The translations under genes and the position numbers were made by a program. This document shows, piece after piece, positions 8,862 through 18,504 of a DNA stretch of 56,914 bases (position 1 is the first letter of the stretch; every line of letters starts with the position of its first letter). A model generated the notes under the pieces. It was given only the letters and a program-made list of their open reading frames with translations, had not been told where the DNA came from and made no database searches. The stretch is from Bacteroides sp. (GTDB taxonomy: Bacteria > Bacteroidota > Bacteroidia > Bacteroidales > Muribaculaceae), in assembly GCA_023665145.1 (NCBI GenBank), contig JAMPEM010000012.1, forward strand, positions 1 to 56,914. The letters run 5' to 3'.

Positions 8862-9385
8862 TTGCATATACACGACATATTATCATATTATTGACGGGAG
8901 TATTATTGCTTTTCTCTTCTTGTGCCACGGAAGAGTGCCTGGACAATAAGAATTCGTTACCACTTGCAGGTTTTTATTCATCGTCAGTTACTCCGCAACC
9001 GATACAAATCGATTCGATATCATTGCAGGGAGTCGGTGCCCCGGGTGACTCTCTGGTATTGGACAATTCGCAGGGAGTATCTCAGACCTTTCTGCCTTTC
9101 AGAATCGACCATGACGAGACAACATTTCATCTGATATATAATTTTACTGCGACAGAGAAAAATACCACACCGTTATATGATATCGTTACATTTAAATATG
9201 ACATATCACCACTATTTGTTTCGTCAGCTTGCGGTGTTATATATCAATATAAAGTGAAGGAGATTAACTCTACGAAATTATATATCGACAGTGTGACATG
9301 TCCCGCCGGGATTATTGATAATACACCCGGACAAAATATATTTTTCTATTTCAGAGTGGCTGATGAGGAAGGAGGCGGAGAATGA
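8858..9385 (+). CDS. DUF6452-like lipoprotein
   Basis: This 175-residue protein begins with a hydrophobic segment ending LLLFSSCAT, a lipobox with Cys near residue 22, so it is probably a lipoprotein. The start is a TTG overlapping the glycosyltransferase stop (TTGA); no ATG lies before the signal sequence. The body is predicted beta-rich with no enzyme motif. Its position immediately before a DUF6048 gene, overlapping it by ATGA, matches the usual DUF6452-DUF6048 pair in Bacteroidales. Function is unknown; a role with the neighbouring barrel-like protein at the outer membrane is plausible. Confidence 0.7.
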   Translation: MIAYTRHIIILLTGVLLLFSSCATEECLDNKNSLPLAGFYSSSVTPQPIQIDSISLQGVGAPGDSLVLDNSQGVSQTFLPFRIDHDETTFHLIYNFTATEKNTTPLYDIVTFKYDISPLFVSSACGVIYQYKVKEINSTKLYIDSVTCPAGIIDNTPGQNIFFYFRVADEEGGGE

Positions 9386-10200
9386 AACGTATCATATTTT
9401 ATTTTATCCTCTTTGCCACAGTGCTTCCCATGTGCGCACAAGATAGAAAAGTTACACCGGTAGATGTAGATGAAAAGAAGCCTCCGGGGCCGACTCTGCA
9501 CTACTATGACAAGCATGGTGAACCTCTTGACGAACCGGTATTATTTCTGGCTGATATTGATACAGTGAAGAATGTATCGGCCAAACCCGTTTATCCGCTA
9601 CTGAACGAGGTGTCAATCGGTGCTAATTTTTTTGATGGAATATTGAAAATCGCCGGACAGAGCTATGCGAGCTTTGATGTGTGGGGTGCTTTGTCTCTTC
9701 ATAATTGGGTATTTCCCGTAGTAGAAGCCGGAATAGGATTTGCCGATAATACTCCGCAAGGAAATAATTTCTCCTATCATTGCAAACCATCTTTGTATAT
9801 CAAGGCAGGTGTAAATTATAATTTCTTATATAAATCAAACCCGGATTATAAGGTATTTCTCGGAATCAGAGCCGGATTCTCCTCCTTTTCGTACAATATA
9901 AAGGATATTACTATTTCCGATGGATATTGGGGTGAGACTAATAATTTTGATATACTGTCACAGAAGGGCTCGGCTTGGTATGGCGAAGCACTTGCGGGAC
10001 TGCAGGTTAAGATAGCCGGACCGATAAGTCTTGGCTGGACTTTCAGATATCATTTCAAGATGAATGTGAAGAATGGATCAAACAGTATTCCATGGTTTAT
10101 TCCGGGATATGGTGCCAAATCACCGATTACAGCTACGTTCTCAGTAATTTATTCAATCCCACTATCTCGTAAGATACATCCTGATGCAATAACTGAATAA
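9382..10200 (+). CDS. DUF6048 family outer-membrane protein
   Basis: This 272-residue protein has a signal peptide (FILFATVLPMCAQ, cleavage after about residue 19). From residue 75 on, repeated amphipathic strands with alternating aromatic residues suggest an outer-membrane beta barrel. It overlaps the lipoprotein gene by four bases (ATGA) and is the last gene of the bioB-to-DUF6048 run, ahead of a strong terminator. The family has no known function; a lipoprotein and barrel pair would be consistent with an outer-membrane complex. Confidence 0.75.
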   Translation: MKRIIFYFILFATVLPMCAQDRKVTPVDVDEKKPPGPTLHYYDKHGEPLDEPVLFLADIDTVKNVSAKPVYPLLNEVSIGANFFDGILKIAGQSYASFDVWGALSLHNWVFPVVEAGIGFADNTPQGNNFSYHCKPSLYIKAGVNYNFLYKSNPDYKVFLGIRAGFSSFSYNIKDITISDGYWGETNNFDILSQKGSAWYGEALAGLQVKIAGPISLGWTFRYHFKMNVKNGSNSIPWFIPGYGAKSPITATFSVIYSIPLSRKIHPDAITE

Positions 10201-10234
10201 TAATTTTTACGGACATCAATAATTTTAAATAACA

Positions 10235-10275
10235 CAGACCCCATCGGAATCTAACTAATTCTCTGATGGGGTCTG
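10235..10275. terminator. Bidirectional terminator hairpin
   Basis: CAGACCCCATC at 10235-10245 pairs with GATGGGGTCTG at 10265-10275. It lies between convergent genes, 34 bases after DUF6048 and 73 bases after the end of the PorU-like gene on the other strand, and could end both transcripts. Confidence 0.75.
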
Positions 10276-10347
10276 ATTATATTATGTAAGGAGATAAACG
10301 TCTAAGCGCAAGTATAATTACCTTTGTTACGCTATCGTTGGCGAATA

Positions 10348-13300
10348 TTATAGAGCAGGCTTCAGTACAGGTATCTCAATGGGTGATGAGTAACTGCCGG
10401 ATGTTGATTTTACATGCAAACGGTACAATCCGTTAGGTATCTGCACTCCGTCAAGAGTGCCGTCCCATTCGAATGAATTGCTTATTGGAAGAGTGCCAAT
10501 TAGTTCACCGTTAGCATTTTCCACATAAAGAGTATATGTAGAATTTTCGGATGGATCGGAAATAATCAAATTCACAGAGTTATAGAGTGCTTTCTCTGAT
10601 GTTTTCACCGATATATCACCCATTGCCGGCATTATATGGAATATTTTCTCAGAACTAGTTTGATTCCCGGCTACATCTGTCACTTCCACTACAATAGAGT
10701 GTTGACCGTTTGCAAGCCGGTGAGTTGCTACTTGTAAGGAGTATCCATTTTTGTCGTTTATGTATCGATTTGCGAGATGAAGGTGGGGAATCAGGTTACC
10801 GTCAAGAGTTACTTTTAATTGTGAATCAAATGATGACATAGGAGGAATGACTCCCTCATTGTCACTTACTTCTATCTGTATAGTAGATTTTTGTCGGTCA
10901 TATTCAATCATCTCTATTGAGGGTGAGATATTATCTGTTGAATAATCAGGTGTTGTATTAACAATATTTGTGACTGCAAATCTATTAGCAGCTCCTATTC
11001 GCTTAATGTTATCGTAAGCTGCGACACAGAAATTAAGATTATTCATTTCGGCAGCGGAGGCAGTAAGGGGAAACTCTATATCAAATTTTCCGTTTGTGAC
11101 GGTTGTTGCATAGAGAGCCTCTGTAATATTGTCAATAGTATAAGTTATCTTCCTTTCAGAGGGACTTGTATAATTGGCAGAAGTGTGTTCAATAGGCTCT
11201 TTAACAAGACGAATGACGACCTCTCCGTTGAAATCATTGAGGTCCTCGTTATTTACATCAAGCACGTGTCCGGTAATATTTATCTTACCTTGCTTTTCTG
11301 AATGTTGAGCCTCACAATGTATGTTTAGAGTTGGTAGTGGAAGTGTGATAGAAGGGTCACAAAGCAGAATATATTTTCCGCATTCATCGCGTCTTAATTT
11401 TCCTTTGGCCATAGATACGGATTCTCCGAGTGTGAGTGGTTTGAATCGGGGTGTTCCGTCATTATTTTGCGTCATGCTTTCAATAAAATGACGATATAAC
11501 TGGCGGTTGACATCTTGATATGTTTCGCGTATAGATATAAGACCACCCACCAGACCGCGTTGATTGCCCAACACCATCTCTTCACCGATGCCACGTGTCA
11601 ATCGGTCGGGCATAGTAAGCTCACATCCCATAAAGCACATGAAGGGGAGTTGAGTGTTATTGAATTTCGACAAAGTGCCTCGTGTGATGAAACGTTCTGA
11701 CATTTGAAGCAAAGAACCATGACCGAAATATGCAGCAAGTATAGGGTTTTTCTGCATCTCAAAATAGAAATGAGCCACCCAATCTTTTTGAGGATAGGCC
11801 TCAAGCAGGAAGGGGGATGCTATCATATTGTTGCCAAGACTTTTCTGTGTGTTCTCGATGGCGAGCATTGCAGCGTCTGAATGTTTTTGTTCATCACCGG
11901 TGCAGCCTGTCACCAAGATTGAGCTGAGACGATAAGCCATCTTGTCATCAGTCAGAAACTGCTCTATTTTATCTATGGCAAGGTCAGCCTCTTTAGTATT
12001 TCTCACAGGAAGAACTCCGACACCGAGTTTGGGATTCCATGATGTAAAAGAAGAATTAAGGTAATCGTCAGTTAGTCCATAAAATTCTGCGTATGATTCA
12101 GTGCCGGTTTCTATTGGAATGGATTTATCTACTTGATAAGCAATAATAAGATTGTTCTCCGGTTCATAGTCTATAGGGTCGGCCGGAAGTGAAATCTCAG
12201 ATTCGTCGAGAGAATTAACAGCTTCTATTCGTCTTGGATTGGCCGTGTAAGGGCCGAAAAGAAGAATGTTCTTCAGAGCAGAATCATCGCGGTCAAACAT
12301 AAATTTTGCGGCTGCACGAATAGCCATCGGATCGGGATTCCCATAGCTGAATTCATTGTAAAGCTCGGGTAATGTGGCCACAACACATCTGACACCATCG
12401 GTGTTTCTGTGTATTTGCGCAATCCTTTCAGCTCTATCTTTTAGAGCAGGAATAGTAACAATTAGCATATCTGCTTGATTTGCTAATCTTTGTCTAAGAT
12501 TATTGGTGACAACATCCCTATATTCGGTAATTTCCAATTGGGGCTTTTGAGGATTGAAAATTACAATATTGGGAGTCGCCCCTTGATTTTGAATTGTGAC
12601 ATTTCCTGATTCATCCGGCAAAATATATGAAGTGTTGTCTTTGTAAGTGATGTCAAAAACAATATCTGTGGCAGACGGCAATCTAAATTTACAGTTTTCA
12701 GATGTTAGAAGGTCTATGAATGCGTAATGGTTTTGTACATGATTTTCATCAGTAGGGAGACGTTTTTTGTAATTGATTGCCACAGGCCCGAGAGCCATCA
12801 GGAGATTTTTGTCGACATTTGGACGATTGATTGTCAACGTTACATTTGAAGATGAGTTCAACGGACTTACAGTCATATAATTTGGAGAATAACTCATAGA
12901 AGATTTTGCTACACCTGTATATGAATAGTTCCCCAATTTATATGTAAAAGTCTCATTCTTGTCAGTGTTTTCCGGCTCATAAAAATATGCCGCGTTCATA
13001 TAAATTTTATTTCCGGGCACATTGTTGTCGAGAAGAAAATTAAAAGTTTGATTCGGTTGAGTGATTCGTTCTCCGAAGAAGTATCTTCCGGTATGAGTGG
13101 TATTATAGGTTAAATGCTCATCCATCAAGACAAATGAAAGAGCTGAGGAAACGGTTTTTGTTTCTTGGTCTTCAATCTCTTTATGTGCGTTCATGTCCTG
13201 CTTGGATGTGTCCGATAGGAAATACCACCCCTTTGTGGAATATATATTTTTACCCTTTGTGGTAAACCATGCTGTTATTCCCAAGTTTACACCGGGTGCT

Positions 13301-13677
13301 TCCAAGGATAAATTGTCTACTCCATCGGCGTAGAAATAGATTTTTTCACCGGAGTGATAGACAGCTACAGGTTTTGGCGTAGCGGGAATAAGAATGTTCC
13401 CGGATGCATCGATGAAATTTTCAGGTAAAGATGTTCCTCCATTGCCGAAGACACCAACCTTTGAAGGATTGCTGAATCCCAATTCCCGAAGTTTATCGTA
13501 TGAGATTTCGTACACTCCTGACTTATCTACAGCTATTTTAATCCATTTCCCTGATTCAAATATGGATTTGGACGGATAATAACCGGAAGTGAGTGCTGAA
13601 GAAGTGGCTGAATAACAAATTATAGTCAAAGATGCCAGGAATAATCCTTTCAATCGTTTTGAAAATGTCAGCTTCAT
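10348..13677 (-). CDS. Divergent PorU-like C25 cysteine protease
   Basis: This 1109-residue secreted protein is a paralogue of the T9SS sortase PorU, which lies four kilobases upstream. A signal peptide occupies residues 1-28. The N-terminal domain repeats the PorU pattern (SGKWIKIAVDKSGVYEISY, then a LGFSNPSKVGVFGNGG block). The gingipain-like C25 domain carries the dyad candidates H653 (YFGHGS) and C685 (FMGCEL). An Ig-like FlgD/PorU C-terminal domain follows, ending with NGLYRLHV. It lacks the canonical ATCEF and TTRxVY blocks that surround the PorU active site, so substrate preference probably differs. Its ATG overlaps the stop of the preceding gene by one base (TAATG), so the two are coupled. 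It is either a second sortase or a dedicated protease; I cannot decide which. Confidence 0.8.
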   Translation of the reverse strand: MKLTFSKRLKGLFLASLTIICYSATSSALTSGYYPSKSIFESGKWIKIAVDKSGVYEISYDKLRELGFSNPSKVGVFGNGGTSLPENFIDASGNILIPATPKPVAVYHSGEKIYFYADGVDNLSLEAPGVNLGITAWFTTKGKNIYSTKGWYFLSDTSKQDMNAHKEIEDQETKTVSSALSFVLMDEHLTYNTTHTGRYFFGERITQPNQTFNFLLDNNVPGNKIYMNAAYFYEPENTDKNETFTYKLGNYSYTGVAKSSMSYSPNYMTVSPLNSSSNVTLTINRPNVDKNLLMALGPVAINYKKRLPTDENHVQNHYAFIDLLTSENCKFRLPSATDIVFDITYKDNTSYILPDESGNVTIQNQGATPNIVIFNPQKPQLEITEYRDVVTNNLRQRLANQADMLIVTIPALKDRAERIAQIHRNTDGVRCVVATLPELYNEFSYGNPDPMAIRAAAKFMFDRDDSALKNILLFGPYTANPRRIEAVNSLDESEISLPADPIDYEPENNLIIAYQVDKSIPIETGTESYAEFYGLTDDYLNSSFTSWNPKLGVGVLPVRNTKEADLAIDKIEQFLTDDKMAYRLSSILVTGCTGDEQKHSDAAMLAIENTQKSLGNNMIASPFLLEAYPQKDWVAHFYFEMQKNPILAAYFGHGSLLQMSERFITRGTLSKFNNTQLPFMCFMGCELTMPDRLTRGIGEEMVLGNQRGLVGGLISIRETYQDVNRQLYRHFIESMTQNNDGTPRFKPLTLGESVSMAKGKLRRDECGKYILLCDPSITLPLPTLNIHCEAQHSEKQGKINITGHVLDVNNEDLNDFNGEVVIRLVKEPIEHTSANYTSPSERKITYTIDNITEALYATTVTNGKFDIEFPLTASAAEMNNLNFCVAAYDNIKRIGAANRFAVTNIVNTTPDYSTDNISPSIEMIEYDRQKSTIQIEVSDNEGVIPPMSSFDSQLKVTLDGNLIPHLHLANRYINDKNGYSLQVATHRLANGQHSIVVEVTDVAGNQTSSEKIFHIMPAMGDISVKTSEKALYNSVNLIISDPSENSTYTLYVENANGELIGTLPISNSFEWDGTLDGVQIPNGLYRLHVKSTSGSYSSPIEIPVLKPAL

Positions 13678-14228
13678 TACTTTATGTTGAATTTTAGAAG
13701 AGTAGAGCTTCCGCTTGTTATTTTAACTTGAATGTCAGGCTTGACATAACTTTTGAATTCGAAGAGTGGTACTGAAAACCAATCACCCATTTTTAAAGTG
13801 TTCAGTCCGGAATATGATGAGATTATATTGTATAAAAATTGTTTGTAATTATATTCGGAAGTGAGGTGAAATTTCTCCGCCCCGACTTCCCATAATGTGT
13901 CGAAGTCGGTAATAGTCTCACCATGATGCACAGCACCGTCAAATGAATACAACGAACTGCCCGGAATATCAGTTCCATGAGCTCTAAACATTACAGCAGG
14001 ACACGGTGTGCCGACATATCTTTTAGCGAACCTTTCGGAAATGCTTTTCCCTTGTTTTATTACAGGAAATAACAATGTTGCAAAAATGGAATAAGGGGCG
14101 TTGAGATCAGGCAAAAAAAATGGTCTGTTCCCTTTGGTGAGTGCTGAGTCTGCTATATTAAGCAGTACTCCTCGCCACGCAGGTGAAGATTCGGATGAAA
14201 TGATTTCGTCAGGACTAATTATCTTCAT
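13677..14228 (-). CDS. Degenerate fumarylacetoacetate-hydrolase-like protein
   Basis: This 183-residue protein has no certain function. Segments echo the FAH fold family of Bacteroidales: ADSALTKGNRPFFLPD (residues 26-41) resembles the 'MKPDxAL...PFxxPD' block, IKQGKSISERFAKRYV (57-72) resembles the 'GKxIxExFAxxY' block, and TLKMGDWF near residue 147 resembles the 'TLKxGDxI' strand. The family's metal-binding HxExE stretch, expected near residues 46-51, reads YSIFAT, so the metal ligands appear lost, and the protein is shorter than the usual 200-plus residues. It starts 30 bases after rex ends and is translationally coupled to the PorU-like gene. A catalytically dead binding protein is my best guess. 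Confidence 0.5.
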   Translation of the reverse strand: MKIISPDEIISSESSPAWRGVLLNIADSALTKGNRPFFLPDLNAPYSIFATLLFPVIKQGKSISERFAKRYVGTPCPAVMFRAHGTDIPGSSLYSFDGAVHHGETITDFDTLWEVGAEKFHLTSEYNYKQFLYNIISSYSGLNTLKMGDWFSVPLFEFKSYVKPDIQVKITSGSSTLLKFNIK

Positions 14229-14258
14229 AACAAGTTGTTCGTCTTTAACCTTATTTTG

Positions 14259-14900
14259 TTATACACCCATGGCTTCAAGACGATTATAAATCAGTGCAAG
14301 ATGAGCATAAATGGAGGTGGAGGTCATTACAATCCCTTCACTTATCCTGACTCTACACGGGGTGAAATTCCATATTGCTTTGATTCCGGAAGCAACCATC
14401 GTGTCGGCTGCATCCTGGGCATTGGTGAAGGGTACGGTCAAAATACCTATAGTCGCGTCAGTGGATTGACGGACTTTCCCAAAATCCCGCATATCATAGA
14501 TTGGGATTCCATTTATTGTAGTGTCTACAAGTTCAGCTTTAGTGTCAAAGCCGGCAACAATTTGCAAGCCATATTTGGCTAATCCCGTGTCATGAATCAG
14601 CGATGCTCCAAGAGAACCTACACCTACCACTACAGCTTTGTGAGACTGTTTAAATCCAAGAAAATTTGTCAGTACTTCAGTGAGCGTTTGCACTTCATAT
14701 CCGATACGCGTTTTCCCTTTTACATTAAGGAAGGACAAGTCTTTAGCTATCAGCGAGGCATCGACATTGATAGCTTTTGCTATTCGGGTGGATGAAACAG
14801 TTTTGACACCCTGTTGATGCAGGATGTCAATATAAGCCAGATACCATGGTAATCTTCTAAGTGTGGGTTCGGGCAGTATTATTTGATGGTCTGAATTCAC
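14259..14900 (-). CDS. rex: Redox-sensing transcriptional repressor Rex
   Basis: This is a 213-residue repressor that senses the NADH/NAD ratio. The N-terminal winged-helix domain includes LPEPTLRRLPWYLAYI and the DNA-recognition part (TRIAKAINVDASLIAKDLSFL). A Rossmann fold follows with VVVGVGSLGASL, the helix that binds the dinucleotide, and FNFTP-like NFTPCRV near residue 180. Length is normal. The start is GTG, with no ATG close by. It follows porU by 50 bases and precedes the FAH-like and PorU-like genes, suggesting a shared transcript. Rex usually controls fermentation and respiration genes; none of its classical targets is adjacent. Confidence 0.93.
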   Translation of the reverse strand: MNSDHQIILPEPTLRRLPWYLAYIDILHQQGVKTVSSTRIAKAINVDASLIAKDLSFLNVKGKTRIGYEVQTLTEVLTNFLGFKQSHKAVVVGVGSLGASLIHDTGLAKYGLQIVAGFDTKAELVDTTINGIPIYDMRDFGKVRQSTDATIGILTVPFTNAQDAADTMVASGIKAIWNFTPCRVRISEGIVMTSTSIYAHLALIYNRLEAMGV

Positions 14901-14950
14901 TTTTTAATTTATAAAAAAGGATATAAACCGTATTTTGTTTTTGATCAGTC

Positions 14951-17900
14951 TTATTGCATTTCTCCTGCTACGGCCATCTTCTTTGACTTGGTGGCCTTGA
15001 CACCTTCTGGCGTTACAATTGTAGCCCGATAAATGTATATACCTCGAGGCACACGTTCTCCATCCTTATTCTTCAAATCCCAATTAATCTCAATTCCCGC
15101 ACCAAGTTCTGAAACGGCATCAGTAGTTGCCGACCATAGTTTACGTCCGTTCAGGTCAAAGACCTCAATTGTAGACGTCATGGCAGCTTCCGGGCGGTCA
15201 TGTTCAAGGACAAAGGTGACAGAAGAAGTGTCTTTACTACCATATGCTTTTACATCATAAAGTGACGGTGCTCTATTGACGGCTACTTTGAAATCTATCG
15301 TAGCCGATGAGGAGTTGTTTGCATTGTCCCAAGCGGTCAGCTTCAACGTATGATCACCGGGTTGGAGAGTCGGCATTACATACGCTAATGAACCGCGAGT
15401 ATAATCTGTAGGATCGGATGTATAAGCTGATGTGAGATTATCGTAGACAGTAGTGCCGTCAAGCACAAGTGTCAGCTTGTGGCCTATGCCGGCTTGAGAA
15501 AGATTTATTCCGGATGGGTCACTAAGGGTGGCGTAGACCACAGGAGTGTCATGCGTCACATCTCCATTGCTGAAATTATCGCTGTTAAGAGTAAATCTCT
15601 CAATAGCAGGTCCTTCATTGTCTTCTTCGGCATCGTTGTTGTAACCGTAAACATAGAAATCGGAGAATGAGCCGTTGGCCTCTATACCGTCTTGAGAATA
15701 AGCATAGAACGACAGAAGAGCCGGAGAATAATTGTTCTCAATCTCTGAGGGCATAGCCACTTGCAGTTCAAAGCTTCCGTTGGTGACGGTCGTTTTGCCT
15801 GTATATAATACGGTACGTCGGTCGTTGTAGGTGCTTACGAATCCGTCAGTGCCGGATTCACCATCGGCACCAAATGTGGTGATAACCTCTTCGGCATCCA
15901 TAAGCGTGATTTCCAAGATTCCGTTGAAATCATTGAGTGTATTACCGTCAGAGTCGCAAATACTCCCTTTTGCCGTGAATTTTGATCTTGCGCTGACCAC
16001 CGGTTTTCCGTTTCCATCGGTTTGGGCACCTTCGATTTTGTCAATCTTTACCCTGTTCTCGTGGAAAAGCATTTTGAGAGCGGGGTCTCCTATGATATTA
16101 TATCTGAATCTCTGGTCGCTTAAGGTGGAAAGTGCATTTTTCCCTTCAATAAGGAAATCGCCCAGCCGCTTGGTGTGTCCGCTGCTGTCTCTATTGAAAG
16201 TGTTTTGAGCGATAGCTTTTACTATAGTTCCGTTTTCATCCACATATACCTTGCGTGTTGTACCAATAAAAGCAATAGCACCGCCATTGGGGTTTAACCA
16301 CATATTTTCCGCTCCGCTGACAGAGGTGTCGTCCCATCTTCCAAATTCGCAGGTGGCTGCGAAGATTACGGGCAAGTTCTTGTTTTTTAGATTGGTGAGG
16401 TCATCCCATAACATAAGGCGTTCGTGTCCCCAGCCTCTTGTATTGCCGTGTCCCAGGTATTCTATAAAGGAAACACCTCGATTGAGCAAATCGTAATATA
16501 TTTCGCGAGGTTGGGTGTATTCTTTTCCGCTTGCAGTGTATTGCAAGGGGTACGCGTCAAGATAAAGGCGCTCCATTTTTAAACTTCGGCCATCGTCTGT
16601 TTTTTGTGCAGCGGCATATACGGATTCACCTTGATCCAGGTGACGCCCTCCATCTGCATTATCTGCAATTATAAGGTATCGGTTTCGCCAATCACCGTAA
16701 CGGGGTTGTCGCATATATTTTTCAAGCTTATCAGCAGCTATATTTGCTTCTGTAAGCGATTTAACGGGGAATCTCCCCACAGCAATATTTACTTTGTTAC
16801 GTCCCATTTGGAAAGAACCATATGCATCGTCGTCAAGCATTGCTATATAATCGTCTGTGGTGTAAGCACTCAGTTCAGATTCACCGGAATTACCGTCAGG
16901 ATAGTTTTGCCAAGAAAGCATTACCGGATATGTGACTCCATCGGCTGATACTTTGAGTGATTTACAATCGTTGCTTGTTCTACCCATCAGCAAACAATAC
17001 TTAAGTCTGTGGCCGTCTTGTTCACCACGATCATACCACATCTTCAAGACTTTCCGGAAGGCTCCCAAATCTCTGACACCGCTTGAAAATTCGTTGTATA
17101 TCGCTTCCGGAGTGAGGACATGAACTTTCATATTGTCAATGTCCCGATGGAGAGTTGCAATGCGCTCGGAAGCCGACAGATATTCTTGGGGAGTTATTAT
17201 GAGCATATCAGGGACATCCATAGCATGGATATCCTGATTTGCAATTTTTCCGGCAGAGGCGGGGTTGATGGATGTGGGAGTGGGTTGGAAGGCTACATAG
17301 TCACGACATCCGGCAGGGGAGTGGAAAAGAGCTGTATCCCCTTTTCTTGTATATGTAATCTCAATTGGCTTTCCGGAGTTGGTGACATCCCAAATTCTTG
17401 TTGATTCATTTACACCATCAAGCTCTACGTTGTATCCGTTGGTGCCGCTGTTGATGTCAAAACAAAGGAAAGAGTCTGTGAGTTTTAGCTGCCGGTTGTA
17501 GTGTACCTCAATGTAGTCGAGGGCGGCCAATTTGATTACTCCGGCACCTTTGAATCCGAGCTGGACATTGATTTTGTCTCCTTCGTGATTGAATTTCCAA
17601 GTTTTGCGAGTTGTTTTAGTGAGCTGTTCCGAACCGCAATATTGTAATTGAACGTTGTTGGCTATAGAATTGTTGTCGGCCATAACGTTCAGAGAAGAGG
17701 AGGATGAAGTGTTTGTGACAAAGCTGACTACAAGTTGTATTTCATCGTTGGCTTTCCCTGGTAGATCGAATGGGAATTGCTGAGTGGTGGCGGCACGGAA
17801 ATCTTCGCCCACCATAGTTCTTGTCATGTATGAAGCCAAGGTTTGGTCTTTCTCATGTACGAGCATACGACGGAATGAATTGACCGTTTTAGCCATAGGG

Positions 17901-18430
17901 ATGAGATTGCGTTCCTCATGAACTATCTGAAAGTCGTCAGATTGTCGGTCGCTGAGGAAATAGTAAGAGTCGTCGGAATAGGCGTTTGATACATGTGCGC
18001 GCAGTCCATCGGTGGATGTTTCATCCTTTTGTCCGATTGAGTTGACACCATAGAACATCAGGCCGTCGGCGAGTCTTATAACCGGCAGCATTGGAAGGTC
18101 ATCGTTCTGGGCGCTGTTAAGCAAATCTGAAATCATCTTGCCACCATAGCCATATACATTGACTTTAGTGGGGTCGGCAAATCCCATTTGTCGTAAAGAG
18201 GCAGCCGAAAGGGTTTGCATTCCGGTCTGTGCTACTTTAATCCTGACCCATTTCCCGGATGATAGAACGGAAGATTTAGCATAGGCTTCGGGATTGAGTG
18301 CCGAGGAGTCGAGACCGGAGCAAAAAGCCATAATGATGGCAGCTCCTATTGCGACAATTTTTTTTGCTGAACGGGAACGTTGTTTTGTTTGTGTGAGTAT
18401 AATTGCTTGTATATGACGAAGTAAAGTCAT
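14951..18430 (-). CDS. porU: Type IX secretion system sortase PorU
   Basis: PorU cleaves the C-terminal signal of T9SS cargo at the outer membrane and attaches the cargo to lipopolysaccharide. The 1159-residue product has a signal peptide (residues about 20-45), PorU N-terminal domains with SGKWVRIKV and DPTKVNVYGYGG, a C25 catalytic domain with H661 (EYLGHGN) and C694 (AATCEFGRWDD), and a C-terminal FlgD-like Ig domain (FDLNGRKLWSA). As I recall the Porphyromonas gingivalis enzyme, its catalytic pair is H657 and C690, the same spacing of 33 residues. The block FIGTTRKVY after the Cys is also typical. This is therefore the canonical sortase, in contrast to its paralogue at 10348-13677. It follows the lysozyme gene by 74 bases. 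porV is not in the window. Confidence 0.92.
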   Translation of the reverse strand: MTLLRHIQAIILTQTKQRSRSAKKIVAIGAAIIMAFCSGLDSSALNPEAYAKSSVLSSGKWVRIKVAQTGMQTLSAASLRQMGFADPTKVNVYGYGGKMISDLLNSAQNDDLPMLPVIRLADGLMFYGVNSIGQKDETSTDGLRAHVSNAYSDDSYYFLSDRQSDDFQIVHEERNLIPMAKTVNSFRRMLVHEKDQTLASYMTRTMVGEDFRAATTQQFPFDLPGKANDEIQLVVSFVTNTSSSSSLNVMADNNSIANNVQLQYCGSEQLTKTTRKTWKFNHEGDKINVQLGFKGAGVIKLAALDYIEVHYNRQLKLTDSFLCFDINSGTNGYNVELDGVNESTRIWDVTNSGKPIEITYTRKGDTALFHSPAGCRDYVAFQPTPTSINPASAGKIANQDIHAMDVPDMLIITPQEYLSASERIATLHRDIDNMKVHVLTPEAIYNEFSSGVRDLGAFRKVLKMWYDRGEQDGHRLKYCLLMGRTSNDCKSLKVSADGVTYPVMLSWQNYPDGNSGESELSAYTTDDYIAMLDDDAYGSFQMGRNKVNIAVGRFPVKSLTEANIAADKLEKYMRQPRYGDWRNRYLIIADNADGGRHLDQGESVYAAAQKTDDGRSLKMERLYLDAYPLQYTASGKEYTQPREIYYDLLNRGVSFIEYLGHGNTRGWGHERLMLWDDLTNLKNKNLPVIFAATCEFGRWDDTSVSGAENMWLNPNGGAIAFIGTTRKVYVDENGTIVKAIAQNTFNRDSSGHTKRLGDFLIEGKNALSTLSDQRFRYNIIGDPALKMLFHENRVKIDKIEGAQTDGNGKPVVSARSKFTAKGSICDSDGNTLNDFNGILEITLMDAEEVITTFGADGESGTDGFVSTYNDRRTVLYTGKTTVTNGSFELQVAMPSEIENNYSPALLSFYAYSQDGIEANGSFSDFYVYGYNNDAEEDNEGPAIERFTLNSDNFSNGDVTHDTPVVYATLSDPSGINLSQAGIGHKLTLVLDGTTVYDNLTSAYTSDPTDYTRGSLAYVMPTLQPGDHTLKLTAWDNANNSSSATIDFKVAVNRAPSLYDVKAYGSKDTSSVTFVLEHDRPEAAMTSTIEVFDLNGRKLWSATTDAVSELGAGIEINWDLKNKDGERVPRGIYIYRATIVTPEGVKATKSKKMAVAGEMQ

Positions 18431-18504
18431 TTAATAATCATTTGTTTCGTGTGTCGGTCAAACTAAGTATAGCATGTCAATAAATTAACGTAAAATCTGT
18501 GTAT

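Noticed and set aside
16251..17404. Plus-strand open frames inside porU
   Set aside because: They oppose a continuous, motif-rich PorU reading frame and are explained as shadows.
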